A stretch of 64,000 bases of DNA, from positions 62,001 to 126,000 of the forward strand of contig SWBL01000102.1 of the NCBI GenBank assembly GCA_024195585.1. Direction: 5' to 3'. Shown here one piece after another: positions 31,384 through 42,728 of this stretch; within the stretch, counting starts at the first letter, position 1; every line of letters begins with the position of its first letter. The notes under the pieces are model-generated. The model was not told the DNA's origin. It did no database searches and saw only the letters and a program-made list of their open reading frames with translations. Origin of the DNA: Aureobasidium sp. EXF-3400. Taxonomy: Eukaryota > Ascomycota > Dothideomycetes > Dothideales > Saccotheciaceae. A program made the translations under genes and the position numbers.

Positions 31384-33128
31384 ATGTCACACGAGAAGTC
31401 CGACGGAGCGTCGATCGAAAAGATCGACGTTGTCATACAGACTACCGAGAACACCTCGCCAGCAGCGATCCAAGCACGGTTCACAACGCTATGTGATCTG
31501 GACGACGAGCAGATGGCCGCGCTGAACAAGCGTGTTCTCCGCAGAATCGATTGGCGCATGATGCCTACGATCACGATCATGTTCCTCCTCAAGTGAGTTC
31601 TGCGTTACTACTATCTGATAGCAGCATTACTAACACTAATTCAGCTACCTCGATCGTATCAATGTGTCCAACGCTCGTCTTGCTGGACTTCAAGATGACT
31701 TGGGTATGAGCGATACGACGTGGAGTGCCGGTATTTCGACCTTCTATGTCGGCTACTTAGTCGGCCAGCTGCCGGGAAACCTCTGGTTGGCTAGGGTTAG
31801 ACCTAGCTTGCTTCTCCCTGCTATGATGATCGGCTGGAGTATCTGTACTATAACCATGCCTGCAGTCACATCGTGAGTCAGATACTTCGCATCTCATATT
31901 CGGTCGGCTAATCTCGTTACCATAGTGGTGCTGGGTTCTGCATCGTGCGCTTTGTGACTGGACTGTGCGAGGCGCCTTTCTTCCCTGGAATCACCCTCAG
32001 TATGTTCAATCGCGATTGATGGTAATTTGACTTAGTCTGACAGAATCTAGTGACATCTTCGTGGTACACCAAGGCAGAGAACCCGACTCGCATGGCAGTC
32101 TGGCATGCTGGCAATACGATCTCAAACATCATCTCGGGCTTCCTGGCTGCAGGTATTCTCCAACACATGGGTGGAGTAGCAGGACTTTACAGGTGTGTCT
32201 TATTGCTTCGAGCTCTTCTGGGGCTACGCTGACCGAAATTCAATAGCTGGCAATGGTTTTTCATCATTGAGGGCGCAATTAGTATCCTTGTCGGTATCAT
32301 CGCTTTCTTCACTCTACCAGATTGGCCGGAGAACACCAGATGGCTCACCGAAGAGGAAAGAGAGATGGCTCAGTACAGAGTCATCGTCTCAAACGGAGGC
32401 AAGGAAGAGCAAGTTGGCGGTACTTGGGATGGTCTTAAGGACGCTTGCAAAGATCCTTTCACCTGGATGTTCTGTGGCATGCACTTCAGCTTGATCAACG
32501 CACAGTCGTTCAAGGACTTCTTTCCCTCGGTGAGTAGAGCTCCTTATACACACAACTACTTCTACTAACGTCAAGCCAGATCATCAAGACATTTGGTTTC
32601 GGACAGCTAGAAACCTATCTCGTACAAGCTCCACCATATGCCATCGCGTATGCAAGTGCTTGTGCCCTCGCCTGGAGCTCAGGAAGGTTCAGAGAATCAA
32701 CCTACCACATAATCATCCCTATCGCCCTCTCCGCTGTAGGAATCTCTGTCATGATTTCCACCGAAAATGTCGGAGCCCGCTACTTTGGTGCTATTCTGCT
32801 TGTTTCCGGAACCTACAACGGTCTCAACTTGCAGCTGTCCTGGGAGACCACTCTTGTGCCCGCCCCTCGTAGCAAGAAAGCGGCGCTGATTGCCATTGCC
32901 AACTGTGTCAGTCAATGCTCTCATTGGTACTCTCCTTACTTCTTCCCTAGAAGCCAGGAGCCTTTCTACAGATTGGGTGGTGGTCTGATTCTGTTCGGCT
33001 GCTTGTGCACTGCTCTCCTCGCATGGACCGTCAAGTGGTGGGCCAAGAGATTGAACAAGAAGCTCGATGAGGCTGAGGGCTACAGTGAGCACAGCGGTGT
33101 CGAGCGTGGCTGGAGATATGTGTACTAG
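31384..33128 (+). CDS. MFS transporter, anion:cation symporter (Dal5/allantoate-type) family
   Basis: Six exons: 31384-31592, 31645-31872, 31926-31999, 32051-32192, 32247-32529 and 32580-33128, 494 residues. The third intron ends at AATCTAG (32050), the only acceptor restoring GITLMTSSWYTKAE. Family features: RRIDWRMMPTITIMFLLNYLDRINVSNARLAGLQDDL before and in TM1, FYVGYLVGQLPGNLWLARVRPS, RFVTGLCEAPFFPGITL, SSWYTKAENPTRMAVWHAGN, and a central loop containing LPDWPENTRWLTEEEREMAQYR. These are typical of the Dal5 group, which imports anionic compounds such as allantoate, nicotinate and other carboxylates. It shares promoter block B with the tricarboxylate carrier, which supports a carboxylate substrate (inference). 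Confidence 0.9.
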
Positions 33129-33459
33129 GTGCTGGACAGTGCGTGTGATGAATTTGATGTGAAGATGGAATTTCGCGCGGTTTGCTTGTAACATTCTTGT
33201 ATGTGCTTTGTCAATTTCATATTTCGTGCTTTCTAGAGCAATCAAGATTCGATAACCTGACCTCTTTGAAGTTTGGTGTGTTGCTTGGTAATACGACACG
33301 ATAGCGATTCGAAATTATACCCTTCATTGTGTCATTGTTGCGTGATGGCGGGGCACAGGACGATCAGCTCTAAGCCTCCAACAAGAACATAACAAGTCTT
33401 CGAGCTTATTCCTCTCTCACAACAAAACAAAACTCTATCCTATACCATTCTCTAGCAAC
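33129..33459. other. Short intergenic region with the SDR-like gene promoter
   Basis: 330 bp in tandem orientation between two plus-strand genes. An AC-rich leader (AACAAAACAAAAC near 33421) precedes the next start. Blocks A/B are not repeated here. Confidence 0.35.
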
Positions 33460-34503
33460 ATGTCTGAATCAGAGAAAAAGGTCTTCCTAATCGGTCCCGG
33501 CTACATTGGCCTCGAAGTCCTGGACCGACTTCTGGAAGCCGGCTACAGAGTTACAACTCTCGTTCGCCGCCAGGAAGCAGCTGCAGAACTCAAGCAGAAA
33601 CAAAATGTCGAGGTGGTGATGGGTACTATCGATGACTCGAATCTCATTACTCAACAAGTCGCGAATCACGATATTGTGATCCATACCGCTACAGCAGACC
33701 ATTTGCCCTCAGTGCAGGCCGTGATCAAGGGAATCGAGCAAAGGGCTGCCAAAGACAAACACACCATCTATATCCACACCAGCGGCTGCAGTTTTCTGAG
33801 CGATGATAGTCACGGTGCATATGGAAGCGATAAAATATATAAAGACACCGATCCCGCAGCTCTCGATGCACGACCAGACACCTCTTCGCATCGTGGAATT
33901 GATCTCGCAATCCTTGACGCCAGAAACAAACTGGGTACAAAGGCCAAGTTGTTCATCATACTGCCTCCTTTGATCTACGGTGCTTCGAGCCATGGCAAAC
34001 TGTCTATCCAAGTCATTACTATGGCTCGCTTTGCACTGAAGCACAAATATGCTGGTTACGTGGGTGGAGGCAAGGGAATCTGGGGTCTGGTGCATGTCAA
34101 AGATCTCTCTTATGGATATGCTACTGTGCTTCAATTGCTAGAAAACTCTCCGGACACCGTGAGCCTGGAGAACCCGTACTTCTTCTGTGAGAACGGTAAA
34201 GAGGCTACTTGGGGCGAGTGTGCAGCTTTCATCGGCAAAGAGTTGAAAGCAGCTGGCAAGATCGATGATGCCTCGCCGCGAGAAATTCCTCCGGAGCAGT
34301 ATGTGGATTTGTTTGGCAAGTACTCCGATGTGGTCATCGCGAGTAACGCTAGAAACAGAGCCGAGAGGTTGAGGCAGCTGGGTTGGCAGCCCAAGCACAC
34401 GGATATTCATCAAGCGTTCAGAGATGAGGAGCTACCAATTCTACTCAAAGAGACTGCTGAGTTCAACGGCTATGCGAAGGAAGCGGCATCGGGCTCTGGC
34501 TGA
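33460..34503 (+). CDS. NAD(P)-binding epimerase/SDR-like protein
   Basis: A single exon of 347 residues. The N-terminal Rossmann motif is VFLIGPGYIGLEVLDRLLEAGY, a GXGXXG form like that of extended or atypical SDRs (fungal NAD-dependent epimerase-like proteins). DIVIHTATADH marks the strand-4 region, IYIHTSGCSFL the strand with the active-site Ser/Thr, and AYGSDKIY supplies a YXXXK pair. IILPPLIYGASSHG and GLVHVKDLSYGYATVLQ follow, as in epimerases and dihydroflavonol-reductase-like proteins. It is predicted to be a cytosolic oxidoreductase on a small carbonyl or sugar-like substrate. It ends 88 bp from the convergent FMO gene; membership of the tricarboxylate regulon is not shown by promoter sequence. 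Confidence 0.82.
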   Translation: MSESEKKVFLIGPGYIGLEVLDRLLEAGYRVTTLVRRQEAAAELKQKQNVEVVMGTIDDSNLITQQVANHDIVIHTATADHLPSVQAVIKGIEQRAAKDKHTIYIHTSGCSFLSDDSHGAYGSDKIYKDTDPAALDARPDTSSHRGIDLAILDARNKLGTKAKLFIILPPLIYGASSHGKLSIQVITMARFALKHKYAGYVGGGKGIWGLVHVKDLSYGYATVLQLLENSPDTVSLENPYFFCENGKEATWGECAAFIGKELKAAGKIDDASPREIPPEQYVDLFGKYSDVVIASNARNRAERLRQLGWQPKHTDIHQAFRDEELPILLKETAEFNGYAKEAASGSG

Positions 34504-34591
34504 ATTAATGATCGAAAATGTCTTTCCTGCCTCTAACATATCTATGCTATCCAAGAGCGCGAATCATCAGCATTATTAAACTAGTATTAAA

Positions 34592-36195
34592 TCAGAGCAA
34601 ACTCCTTTGCTCAACAGGCGTCTCTTTCTTGTACTTTGCAAAATCAAAGCCTAGCTCTTCCAATGTTGTGACCTGACGTCTACCTTCACCACGATCCTGG
34701 AAAGCCTTCTTGATCTCTGGGAACTTTTCTCGCATCCAGTATTCTTTCTCGCCCCAATGCGGTGGTCGTTTGCCTTTGGTTTCTGCGTCAGACGCCGACA
34801 TTGACCAGTCATACATGGCATTGATGTAATTCGCGTCTTTTGGGAACAACAGGAGGTGAAAGTCTCTTTCGCCGCCATTGGTCTCTTTCAGCAGATTATC
34901 TTCCCAAGCTTTCATTTCGTCCACCGAAGGCAATGAGATACGATTGTTCCATAGACGTGCGATGACAGCGCTTTGTGCTTGTGCCATCTGGAAAGGGATG
35001 ACGCGTTGCTGCAGGTTTGGGAAGCAGAGGGTGGGATGCGGGCGGTAGACCAAGTGTTGATACAGGTTTTGGACATGAGTGCCGCTGGTGACGAGTGGTG
35101 GGTCCAGATTGTTGAGGAAGGGGAAGGAAAAGAAGTAGCCAGTGCAGAAGAGAATGGAGTCAATGTCCTTCTCTATCGTGCCATCAGCAAAGCGCACAGC
35201 TCTATCTTCAACGATGAATTCAACGATCTCTTCTCGTTCTTGCTTCTTCGGCGTGGGGTCGGATAGCAGGAAGGATTTGGACTTCTGAGACTGGATAAGG
35301 GGAAGTTTGCATGCTTCCATGAGTTGCATGGCAATGTCGATACCTGAGGCACCACTACCAACGACAATAGTCTTCTTGCCAGTGTAGTCCTCTGGCTTCT
35401 TGTAGTACATGGAGTGGGAGACAACGTTTGGATATTGCTCAGCCCACTCTTTCATGCCTTTGATTTGGGGGATGAAAGGCACGGCAAAGTGACCATTGGC
35501 GACAACGACGGCGTCGTAAACTGTTTCGACAACATGGCCAGGTGTGTTGTGTTGCACTTTCTGTGTCTTTACAGACCATGTGTCTTGGCCGTCTTCTTTG
35601 GTAGCAGCCAAGCTGATATCCAAGACTTGAGTGTTGAAGTGGATGAGGTTTTTAACGTCGGCAGCGTAGTCTTCGAGGTATTGGGTGACAGTCTCGTGTT
35701 TTGGGAAGAGTTGCGAGTCCTGTGGCCAGTCAAAGTCGGTGTAGCCCATCAAGCTATGCTGAGCGTCAGTCGGATACTGGCTTCAGGCTTCAGATGTACT
35801 GCGACCTACGTGCGCGGAATATTCGTCTCTAAGCGGTCATATAGCGGACTAAGGAACAAAGAGTCCTCTTCGACGCGACTCCCGATGGCCTTTCTGGTAC
35901 CCGATTGCAGCCATTTTGGTTTGGCGAGTCCGGCGTGTGGTGTCACTGAGGGCACAGGGAGGTCGTCGGGCGTCTTGTCCTCTGGCGAGTAATCCCAGAT
36001 ACCTCCTACACGCGATCTTTGCTCGTAGATATCGATGCGCTCAAACGCCTTTTCACCAAGCAGGTATCTACAAAGATCAGCTTCGATGGTCGCACAGGCT
36101 CCAAGAAGTCGCGACGCTACTCACTTTGCTGCCGCCAGCCCCGATGGCCCAGCCCCTACAATGGCAACATTCTTGACAGAGAACTTGCTCGTCAT
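34592..36195 (-). CDS. Flavin-containing monooxygenase (FMO/BVMO-like)
   Basis: Three exons, 36195-36125, 36067-35810 and 35753-34592, 496 residues; the introns are 57 and 56 nt. The FAD motif is VAIVGAGPSGLAAAKYLL at the N-terminus, followed by IYEQRSRVGGIWDYSPED. The NADPH motif is KTIVVGSGASGIDIAMQL. The family fingerprint FXGXXXH is degenerate here (YPNVVSH before SMYYKKPEDY), while the C-terminal SILFCTGYFFSFPFL motif is well kept. It should use NADPH and O2 to oxygenate a soft nucleophile (N or S) or a ketone. The first 71-nt exon is too short to stand out alone but is required for the FAD motif. Its neighbours suggest a tailoring or catabolic step. Confidence 0.88.
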
Positions 36196-36551
36196 TGCTC
36201 CTGTTATCCTATTTCTCAACATACACTCTGGCAATGTATAGCAAAAAATACTTGCTATCCACCCTTGGCTTCGTCATGGACAAATGTCGTCAATATCCAC
36301 TGACTAATGCTCTGCCTATCTTCGGCCCGTCCGATGGCTGTCTTGACTCTCGCCGTCTCGCTATCAGATGTTTGGGTCCGTCTTCGCCAACATGCATGCA
36401 CGACATCATGCAGTATGCAGCACTATATGCACTCGAGTCAGGAAGTAAACAAATAAATGTGTCCGTTATTCATCAAATCTATCGTAAAACATCATCTCCA
36501 GATCCCAAGCGCCTACGCTGCTATAACAATACAATCAAGCCAAGTCATGCT
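36196..36551. other. FMO promoter region / DUF3500 3' region
   Basis: 356 bp between two minus-strand genes. No gene, no copy of blocks A/B and no evident element. Confidence 0.35.
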
Positions 36552-37838
36552 TCATCGGACCATACTACCGATTCTGTCGAACCCAGCCATCTTCATCACC
36601 CACTCGTCAAGCAGCGCTGCGCCATAGTCTCCTCTGTTGGGCAAGCGCTGTGTGGCATGGATGCGATATTGTCTGCTCGATGTTCCTGGCACCATTATTC
36701 CGTCTTGGTGGTCGAGCTCGATCATCACCACCGGGCTGTGAATGCGGAAGTAGAAAGGTGCATCAATGTGAACGGGTCCGAGCCACGAAAAGTATGTCTC
36801 TTCAAGGTGACTCTCCACCCGCTGCATGAACAAGTCCAGCGATGCTTGCGGCAAGACCTGGTTGAACGACCTCACAATATCGAGAAGTGCTCTTTGTTGA
36901 TCCATGTCGAGATCAGTCGCGCAAATGCCCTCGTAGGGCACGATTCTGTTGTCTTGTTGTGCGCCTCCCAGACTGCGGTAGTCCATAGGATCGAATAGAT
37001 CGTGATCCATGCTGAAATCCTCAATTTCGCCTGAGAGACTGGCTTCACGCTGTTCTTGTGGATTAAGAGATGCCATCAAGGCGAGTCCAGCTGCTTCTTC
37101 CCTCTCAAACACATGTACACCGTCCACTAAGCCCTGCTCTGTGAAACTGGGACCAGCACTGACAAAGAAGGGTCCAATCACAACCTCTCCACCAAGAGTG
37201 AAGACGTTGACACACACATTGTCGCCGAACAGGTTGAATCCCCAAGGTGAAGATGGGCCAGGTTCGCCGAATAGACAGAACTGATAGCCGGCGATGCGGT
37301 GCAAGTCCTCCTGGTTCTCGGCTTGTGTCATCATCATCGCAGTCCACACTCTCGCGAAGCCCTCAGGACTCAATGATACTCTGAGTAGCTCGTACACTGC
37401 GTTCATGGTGTCTGCACTCATGGCATCAACACGGAGACCACATTCCATGACAACAACCTGGGTTTGGTTAGTGGGGTGTTTTTACGATGAAGCGATATTA
37501 TCACGAACCTCTGGGTTTGACCATGCACGCCACTCTCTAGCGGTGACAAGATGACGGAATCGTGCCTTCTCGTTTGGTGATGCTACCGACAGCAAGAACT
37601 GAGCTGCATTCACCATCTCCTGTGTTGGTCCATTGGCATGAGGACTGGACTTCCAGAGTCCAGAAATGATGTTTCCATCCGAGGTGAAGCCTTTGTAGGG
37701 CTCTCTGTAGTTCCTGAGCCACTTTTTGGCCAGTGGTGACAACGAGATACGCCTGTCCCTAATATGTGCCTGGGCATAGTCGTGATAATCTTGCAGTTTC
37801 GGTGCCGAGGCTGTGTGGAAGTAGTCCGGGGAGAACAT
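36552..37838 (-). CDS. DUF3500 family protein
   Basis: Two exons (37838-37509 and 37457-36552) with a 51-nt intron; 411 residues starting MFSPDYFHTASAPKLQDY. The upstream continuation of the frame lacks an ATG. DUF3500 features: QEMVNAAQFLLSVASPNEKARFRHL, W..WSNPE, EDLHRIAGYQFCLFGEPGPSSPWGFNLFGDNVCVNVFTLGGEVVIGPFFVSAGP, and the C-terminal ETYFSWLGPVHIDAPFYFRIHSPVVMIELDHQDGIM with HXTQRLPNRGDYG. The conserved His, Asp and Glu residues suggest a metal-dependent or hydrolytic activity, but none is established for the family. It is divergent from the FAD monooxygenase at 38442, so the two are probably co-expressed. Confidence 0.88.
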
Positions 37839-38441
37839 GTTTGCTGCTTTTGACCGAAAGATGGAATTTGGTTGGTAGGGTCGCGCAAGTTCTCTCTCTC
37901 TTTTGTCAAAAGAATGGGCGAGGCATCGAAATAAATACAAACGAGCTCGCGGCTCTCATTGCTCTGCACGGCGCTGCTGCGGGCGAACTCGTGGGCACAT
38001 GCCCCCGTCCGGGACGGCCGATTGTCTTACCCTCGCTATTTTGCTGTCACCCTTTACCCGGCGGCGCTTCTCATTCCAATGTGGAGGAGGGCCCAAAAGG
38101 TCTCACAAGGCGAAAAGGGCCCAGGTCGGGCCGATACACAGACGTAATGAATCTCGCGGCTACTCCGCAAGCATGCTGCTCGCTGGGTTAGCGACGGGTA
38201 GCGCCAAACTTCCCACAGATTTCACATGCTCTTTCCCCGCTGTGGCTCGACGGCTGTTCTGGGCAATTGTGGGGGGGAAGACATATTTTGGCAGTGGGGA
38301 TATCGGTAAGTCTTCACGGAGAGCTGCTTATGGATGGTCAAGTAGGGCAGACGTGGAGAGCTCATTAATGCGACTCTACTTATAAACAAATGTGACTGCT
38401 CTCAGTCCTTCTCACAACCCTTTCGCCTACTTGTCAACATC
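37839..38441. promoter_or_regulatory. Divergent promoter of the DUF3500 and FAD-monooxygenase genes
   Basis: 603 bp separating two divergent starts. It contains CCCGGCGGCG and several CCG triplets near 38015-38060 and 38205-38260, possible Zn2Cys6 half-sites, but not the 161-bp block. A TATAAA-like sequence (TTATAAAC) at about 38380 precedes the plus-strand gene by 60 bp. Confidence 0.4.
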
Positions 38442-39997
38442 ATGCCTTCTGCAACTTCTTCAAGCTTGGACATCGTCGTGATTGGAGCAGGCCTTGGTGG
38501 CTTGGCTGCCGCCATCTCCTGTGCCCTCGGCGGCCACAATGTAACAGTATTGGAACAAGCAAGAGAACTGGCAGAGGTACGTGGACCTCACACAGTGCAA
38601 ACACCGACGGACGGACTCGTTGCTGACCGGCAGTTCAGATCGGAGCAGGCCTACAAATTACACCAAAGTAAGAGCAGCAGATCCGGGCTCACCCGGTCTC
38701 AATAGCCGAGGGCAGAAAGAAGAACAACTGGTTCTGACATGCATCACAGCGCGTCGAGACTCTTCCAACAATGGGGTATTGATAAGGTTCTCGAACCGTT
38801 GGCGGCCGAACCGACCTTCCTCGCTGTGCACAGGTATTCTGACGGGAAAGTACTCGCCTTGCAGCAGGATTTCGACAAGAAGATACGAGCCAAATATGGA
38901 GCGCCCTTCTTGGATTTGCACCGTGTGGACTTGCAAAAGACACTTGCGCAGCGAGCAAAGGATTTGGGCGTCAAACTGAGGCTAAACTCCAAAGTCACAA
39001 GCGTAGATTTCGAGAGGTCGACACTACACCTCGACGACGGAGCCACATATGAAGCAGACCTTTTAGTCGGTGCTGACGGTTTATGGTCCAAGTGTAGAGC
39101 GCACTTTCTGAAGCAGTCCGGCAAGGAAGACGCGCCGCTTCCGACCGGAGATCTGGCATACCGTATTGTCCTCAACCTAGAAGACCTCCAAGATCCTGAG
39201 CTCCGGCAATGGGTGTCAAAGCCGGCATGCCACTTTTGGATTGGCCCCGGTGCCCACGTTGTCGCATATTCTGTTCGTGGTGGAAACCAGTACAATATTG
39301 TGCTTCTTGTGCCCGATAATCTTCCTCCGGATGTGTCGAGATCTTCCGGAGACATCAGTGAGATGCGGGAGATCTTCACCAAATGGGATCCCATCTTGAA
39401 TCGTTTCCTTGACAATGTCAAGACAGTCGACAAGTGGAAGTTGATGCATCGTCCAGAACTGGATAGCTGGGTTAGTAAGAAGAGTAATTTTGTCTTCCTG
39501 GGAGACTCTTGGTGAGTGAAAAGCATCCTGCCGTCGAGTATAGGATGCCCATGCTAATAGAGTCTAGCCATCCCATGCTGCCCTACCTGGCTCAGGGTGC
39601 TAACTCGTCATTGGAGGACGGCGCAGTGCTAGGGAACCTGCTCGCTGTAGTGAAGAGCAAAGATCAGTTGCCCGAGGCGTTGCGTCTCTATGAGAATCTG
39701 AGAAAAAAGCGTGGTGAGGCCATTGTCCGCGAAACGTTCGCTCAGAGAAATGACTTCCATATGATGGATGGACAGGAGCAAGAAGCGCGCGACAAGCTGT
39801 TTGCAGGTGAACTTGGCAAGGAGGAGCCTGAGGTCAAGTTCCCGAGTCGTTGGTGAGTGGGAAGAACTGCCGCACTTCATGAATATCCGCTGACATGAGT
39901 ATGTAGGACCTGCCCAGTAGTACAGCCATGGCTCTACGGCTACGACGCGAAGAAAGAGGTAGATGACGCCTTGAGAGGGTCATCACTTGTTCAGTAG
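38442..39997 (+). CDS. FAD-dependent monooxygenase, salicylate-hydroxylase-like
   Basis: Five exons: 38442-38576, 38639-38667 (only 29 nt), 38750-39511, 39568-39852 and 39907-39997, 433 residues. The N-terminal FAD motif is IVVIGAGLGGLAAAISCALGGH with VTVLEQARELAE. The 29-nt micro-exon supplies IGAGLQITPN, the conserved substrate-side loop. Next come HRVDLQKTLAQ, the DG motif ADLLVGADGLWSKCR, and the second FAD motif FVFLGDSCHPMLPYLAQGANSSLEDGAVLGNLL. This is the class A flavoprotein aromatic hydroxylase family (salicylate or 6-hydroxynicotinate type). It should hydroxylate, and possibly decarboxylate, an aromatic acid with NAD(P)H and O2. All splice junctions are needed to keep the motifs in frame. 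Confidence 0.9.
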
Positions 39998-41191
39998 ACC
40001 GTTCTTACCATGAAATAACGATGGTTCAATATCGATATCTCGCGCTTCGTCGCTTGCCTTGACGTTGTCATGACCTACCACGTCAGTTGTGGTACTTCGG
40101 CAATATACACAACTTCTTTCCCCATGTCTGCTCACTATCAGAGCAAGCGTGAAAGGACGGGGTCAATGTCGGCGTCGATTGGCATGGACGTTGCTTTTCA
40201 ATTCGGTCCTGCTGGCGGTTATTCACAGTCGAGTATTTAGCCTGTATGATTTGGCAAGAAACCCATGCAAAAGAATGAGCCCGAGAGAAAAGCAAAGGCG
40301 TTAAATCGGGCCTTCTGTCATAATCCCTTCTCCACGAAATATGCCGAGCTGCTCCGCAGAGCGGCCGACTTTCTGGGATGTCACCACGACCCCACAGCTT
40401 CGGTGCTTCGATGAAAGAGGCAGGTGGTGGCTTTCCAGAATAAAGGCCCTTCCAACTTCGTCATGTCGGTGATGTCGGTACTGTTATGTCGTTTGCGATC
40501 AGGCTTTAGGCCGACGTAGTCCACATGATTCGCACATCGCCGACATGTGCTTGATTTCCACATGCGAAGCCTAAACAAATCTTTTCGCCCGTCGGAGCGG
40601 CGCTTCCTGCCTGATACACACGCTCGAAACCGCCATGCCGGCGGCATTTGGCACCAGAATGGACACGCTCCGACGGAAGGCGGGCTCCGGTGTAGGGATT
40701 TCATCTCGGTTTAACTCGTTTGCAACTTGCGAGGTGCTTCCGTTCCTTCTCGGTCGCTTTTGGTCCGGTATTCTCGGACTCCTTATCGCCCGCCTATCCG
40801 CATCACACATCTGCCCTAGGGCTAGGCCTCTCCACACTCCTCTCCACATTCTCCTTGGTACCGGGGCTTCTCTGCGTTACCGCCGACTGACACCTCTTTG
40901 TCCTCACTGGACGACCTTGTCGCGGGGGATCCTAATCGACTGCTACAACACGATCATGTATTTTGTAGATCTTTGTGGGGATGCTGGAGCACATACAGAA
41001 CCCTACCTGCCGGCCTCAAATAGGACAAGATGAACGCAGCAGGGTGGAGTCGAACAAGCTTACGTGTTGTACAGGTAGGATGATGGACTCCTCTTTCGAG
41101 ATTGTCTGTTCTGTTTATCTCGACTTGACGTTCAGTTCTCCTTGAACTGTGCATTGTACGAGTTCAACATCTCACAGCTCTTTCCGAAAGC
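39998..41191. other. Intergenic region upstream of the DHA1-type MFS gene
   Basis: 1.2 kb. Overlapping frames on both strands near 40571-41033 have no family content. A GTTCGAC-containing segment near 41050 (minus) does not fold as a tRNA T-arm. Nothing else recognised. Confidence 0.4.
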
Positions 41192-42728
41192 ATGACAAAC
41201 AAACCCCAAGAGACTCGGATCAACGATGTCGAGGACCTGAAAAATGCTGGAGAAACTGGCAATGTTCGTCTGCCGGTTCCCAGCAACGACCCCAACGACC
41301 CCCTCGTATGTGTTGCATCTCATATCGGATTGGTGAAGCCTACTAACACTCTGGCAGAACTGGTCTCTCCCTGTCAAGATCTCAGTATACTTGACAGTCT
41401 GTTTCTTCACATTCATCGCCAATGTCAACGGTAGCAATTTCACTGTTGCTATAGTGCCACTCCGAAAACACTTCCATATCGATCCCACAGATGCAACTCT
41501 ACTCGTCGGACTCAACGTCTTGATGTTTGGAGTCGGCAACATCTTCTGGGTACCCTTGATGCGAGTCCTCGGTAAACGCCCGGTATACCTCATGGCCTTG
41601 ACAGTTTTGACGGCGGCCAACATCTGGAGCGCATTTGCACAGACCTGGGGCAGTCTTTTGGGAGCACGCATGCTCAGTGGCGTTGGCGCTGCTTGCGCTG
41701 ATGCCACTGTACCCTCCCTTGTGGCTGAAATGTTCTTTTTCGACCAGCGTGGCCATTGCATGATGTTCTTCCATGTGGCTCTGGCATCTGGTCTCTTCTT
41801 GGGACCGCTCATCAACGCCTACATTGTTGGACTACATGGTTGGCGCTGGAGCTGCGGCTTCATCGCTATCTTCTCTGGTGTCTTGCTCGTTTGCACTTTC
41901 CTCCTTGTCCGAGAAACGCAATATACCAGGCCTCGTCTTCAGCATCCTGATTGCGAGAAACCCACCAAGAGAAGCTACATTGGTTGGCTCTCCCCAACGA
42001 TTGGTTACAACCCTCAAGGTCACTTCCTACGCACCTTCTGGGATATTCTACGAATGGCAACCTACCCGCCAGTCTTCTGGGCTGGCATCCTTATTGGTTG
42101 TTTCGTCGGCTGGACCATCGTTATCCAGATTGCCACAACGCAGACCTTTACGCAACCACCTTACAGATGGACCACAGGCACAGTCGGTCTCTTCTCTCTA
42201 TCTGCATTCATCGGAGCGATACTGTCCTTCTACGCCGGGGGTCGTCTTATCGATCTGATCGCCAACCGAGCCCGACAACACGCTTCCCACCCACGTCCCG
42301 AGATCCGTCTCGTCGCTCTGATCATCCCAGCCATCATCGGCCCCCTCGGCGTCATCACATACGGCCAATGCATCGCTCACAAGACACCCTGGATTGGTCC
42401 CGCCTTTGGCTTTGGCATGCATGCCTTTGCCCTCACAGCACTCAGCAACATTGTCGTCACCTATGTTGTAGACTGCTATTCGCAATTTGCGGGTGAAGCT
42501 TTGGTAATCGTGTTTGTGATTCGCAATGCCATTGCTTGTGTGTTGAGTATGTACTCTAGCGATTGGATTGTGAGGCAAGGTGCTTCGATTGTGTTTGGGG
42601 AGATGGCGGCGATTCAGTGGTTTTTGCTGCTTTTTGCTGTGCCGTTGTATCGTTGGGGTCCGGCGTTGCTGAAGTTTACGGCAGCTTATGGACCTATGTT
42701 AAGAGCGAGGCTACTGCAAAATGAGTGA
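41192..42728 (+). CDS. MFS transporter, DHA1-type multidrug/polyamine or metabolite exporter
   Basis: Two exons (41192-41305 and 41358-42728), with the intron just before NWSLPVKISVYLTV, give 494 residues. The Asn-Trp-Ser before TM1, NPSN-like loop FTVAIVPLRKHFHID, GNIFWVPLMRVLGKRPVYLM, ARMLSGVGAACADATVPSLVAEMFF and HGWRWSCGFIAIFSGVLLV are characteristic of fungal DHA1/caffeine-resistance type drug:H+ antiporters with twelve helices. The long central loop holds SYIGWLSPTIGYNPQGHFLRTF. Such carriers often export a cluster's product. It is the last gene of the accessory stretch and may belong with the monooxygenase/DUF3500 group (inference). Confidence 0.87.

Noticed and set aside
41041..41075. 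GTTCGAC-containing sequence suggesting a tRNA T-arm on the minus strand
   Set aside because: The flanking five-base stems do not pair and no acceptor, D or anticodon arm can be built.
22849..42728. Complete itaconate biosynthesis cluster
   Set aside because: No cis-aconitate or trans-aconitate decarboxylase gene is present in the window, so only a related tricarboxylate role can be proposed.
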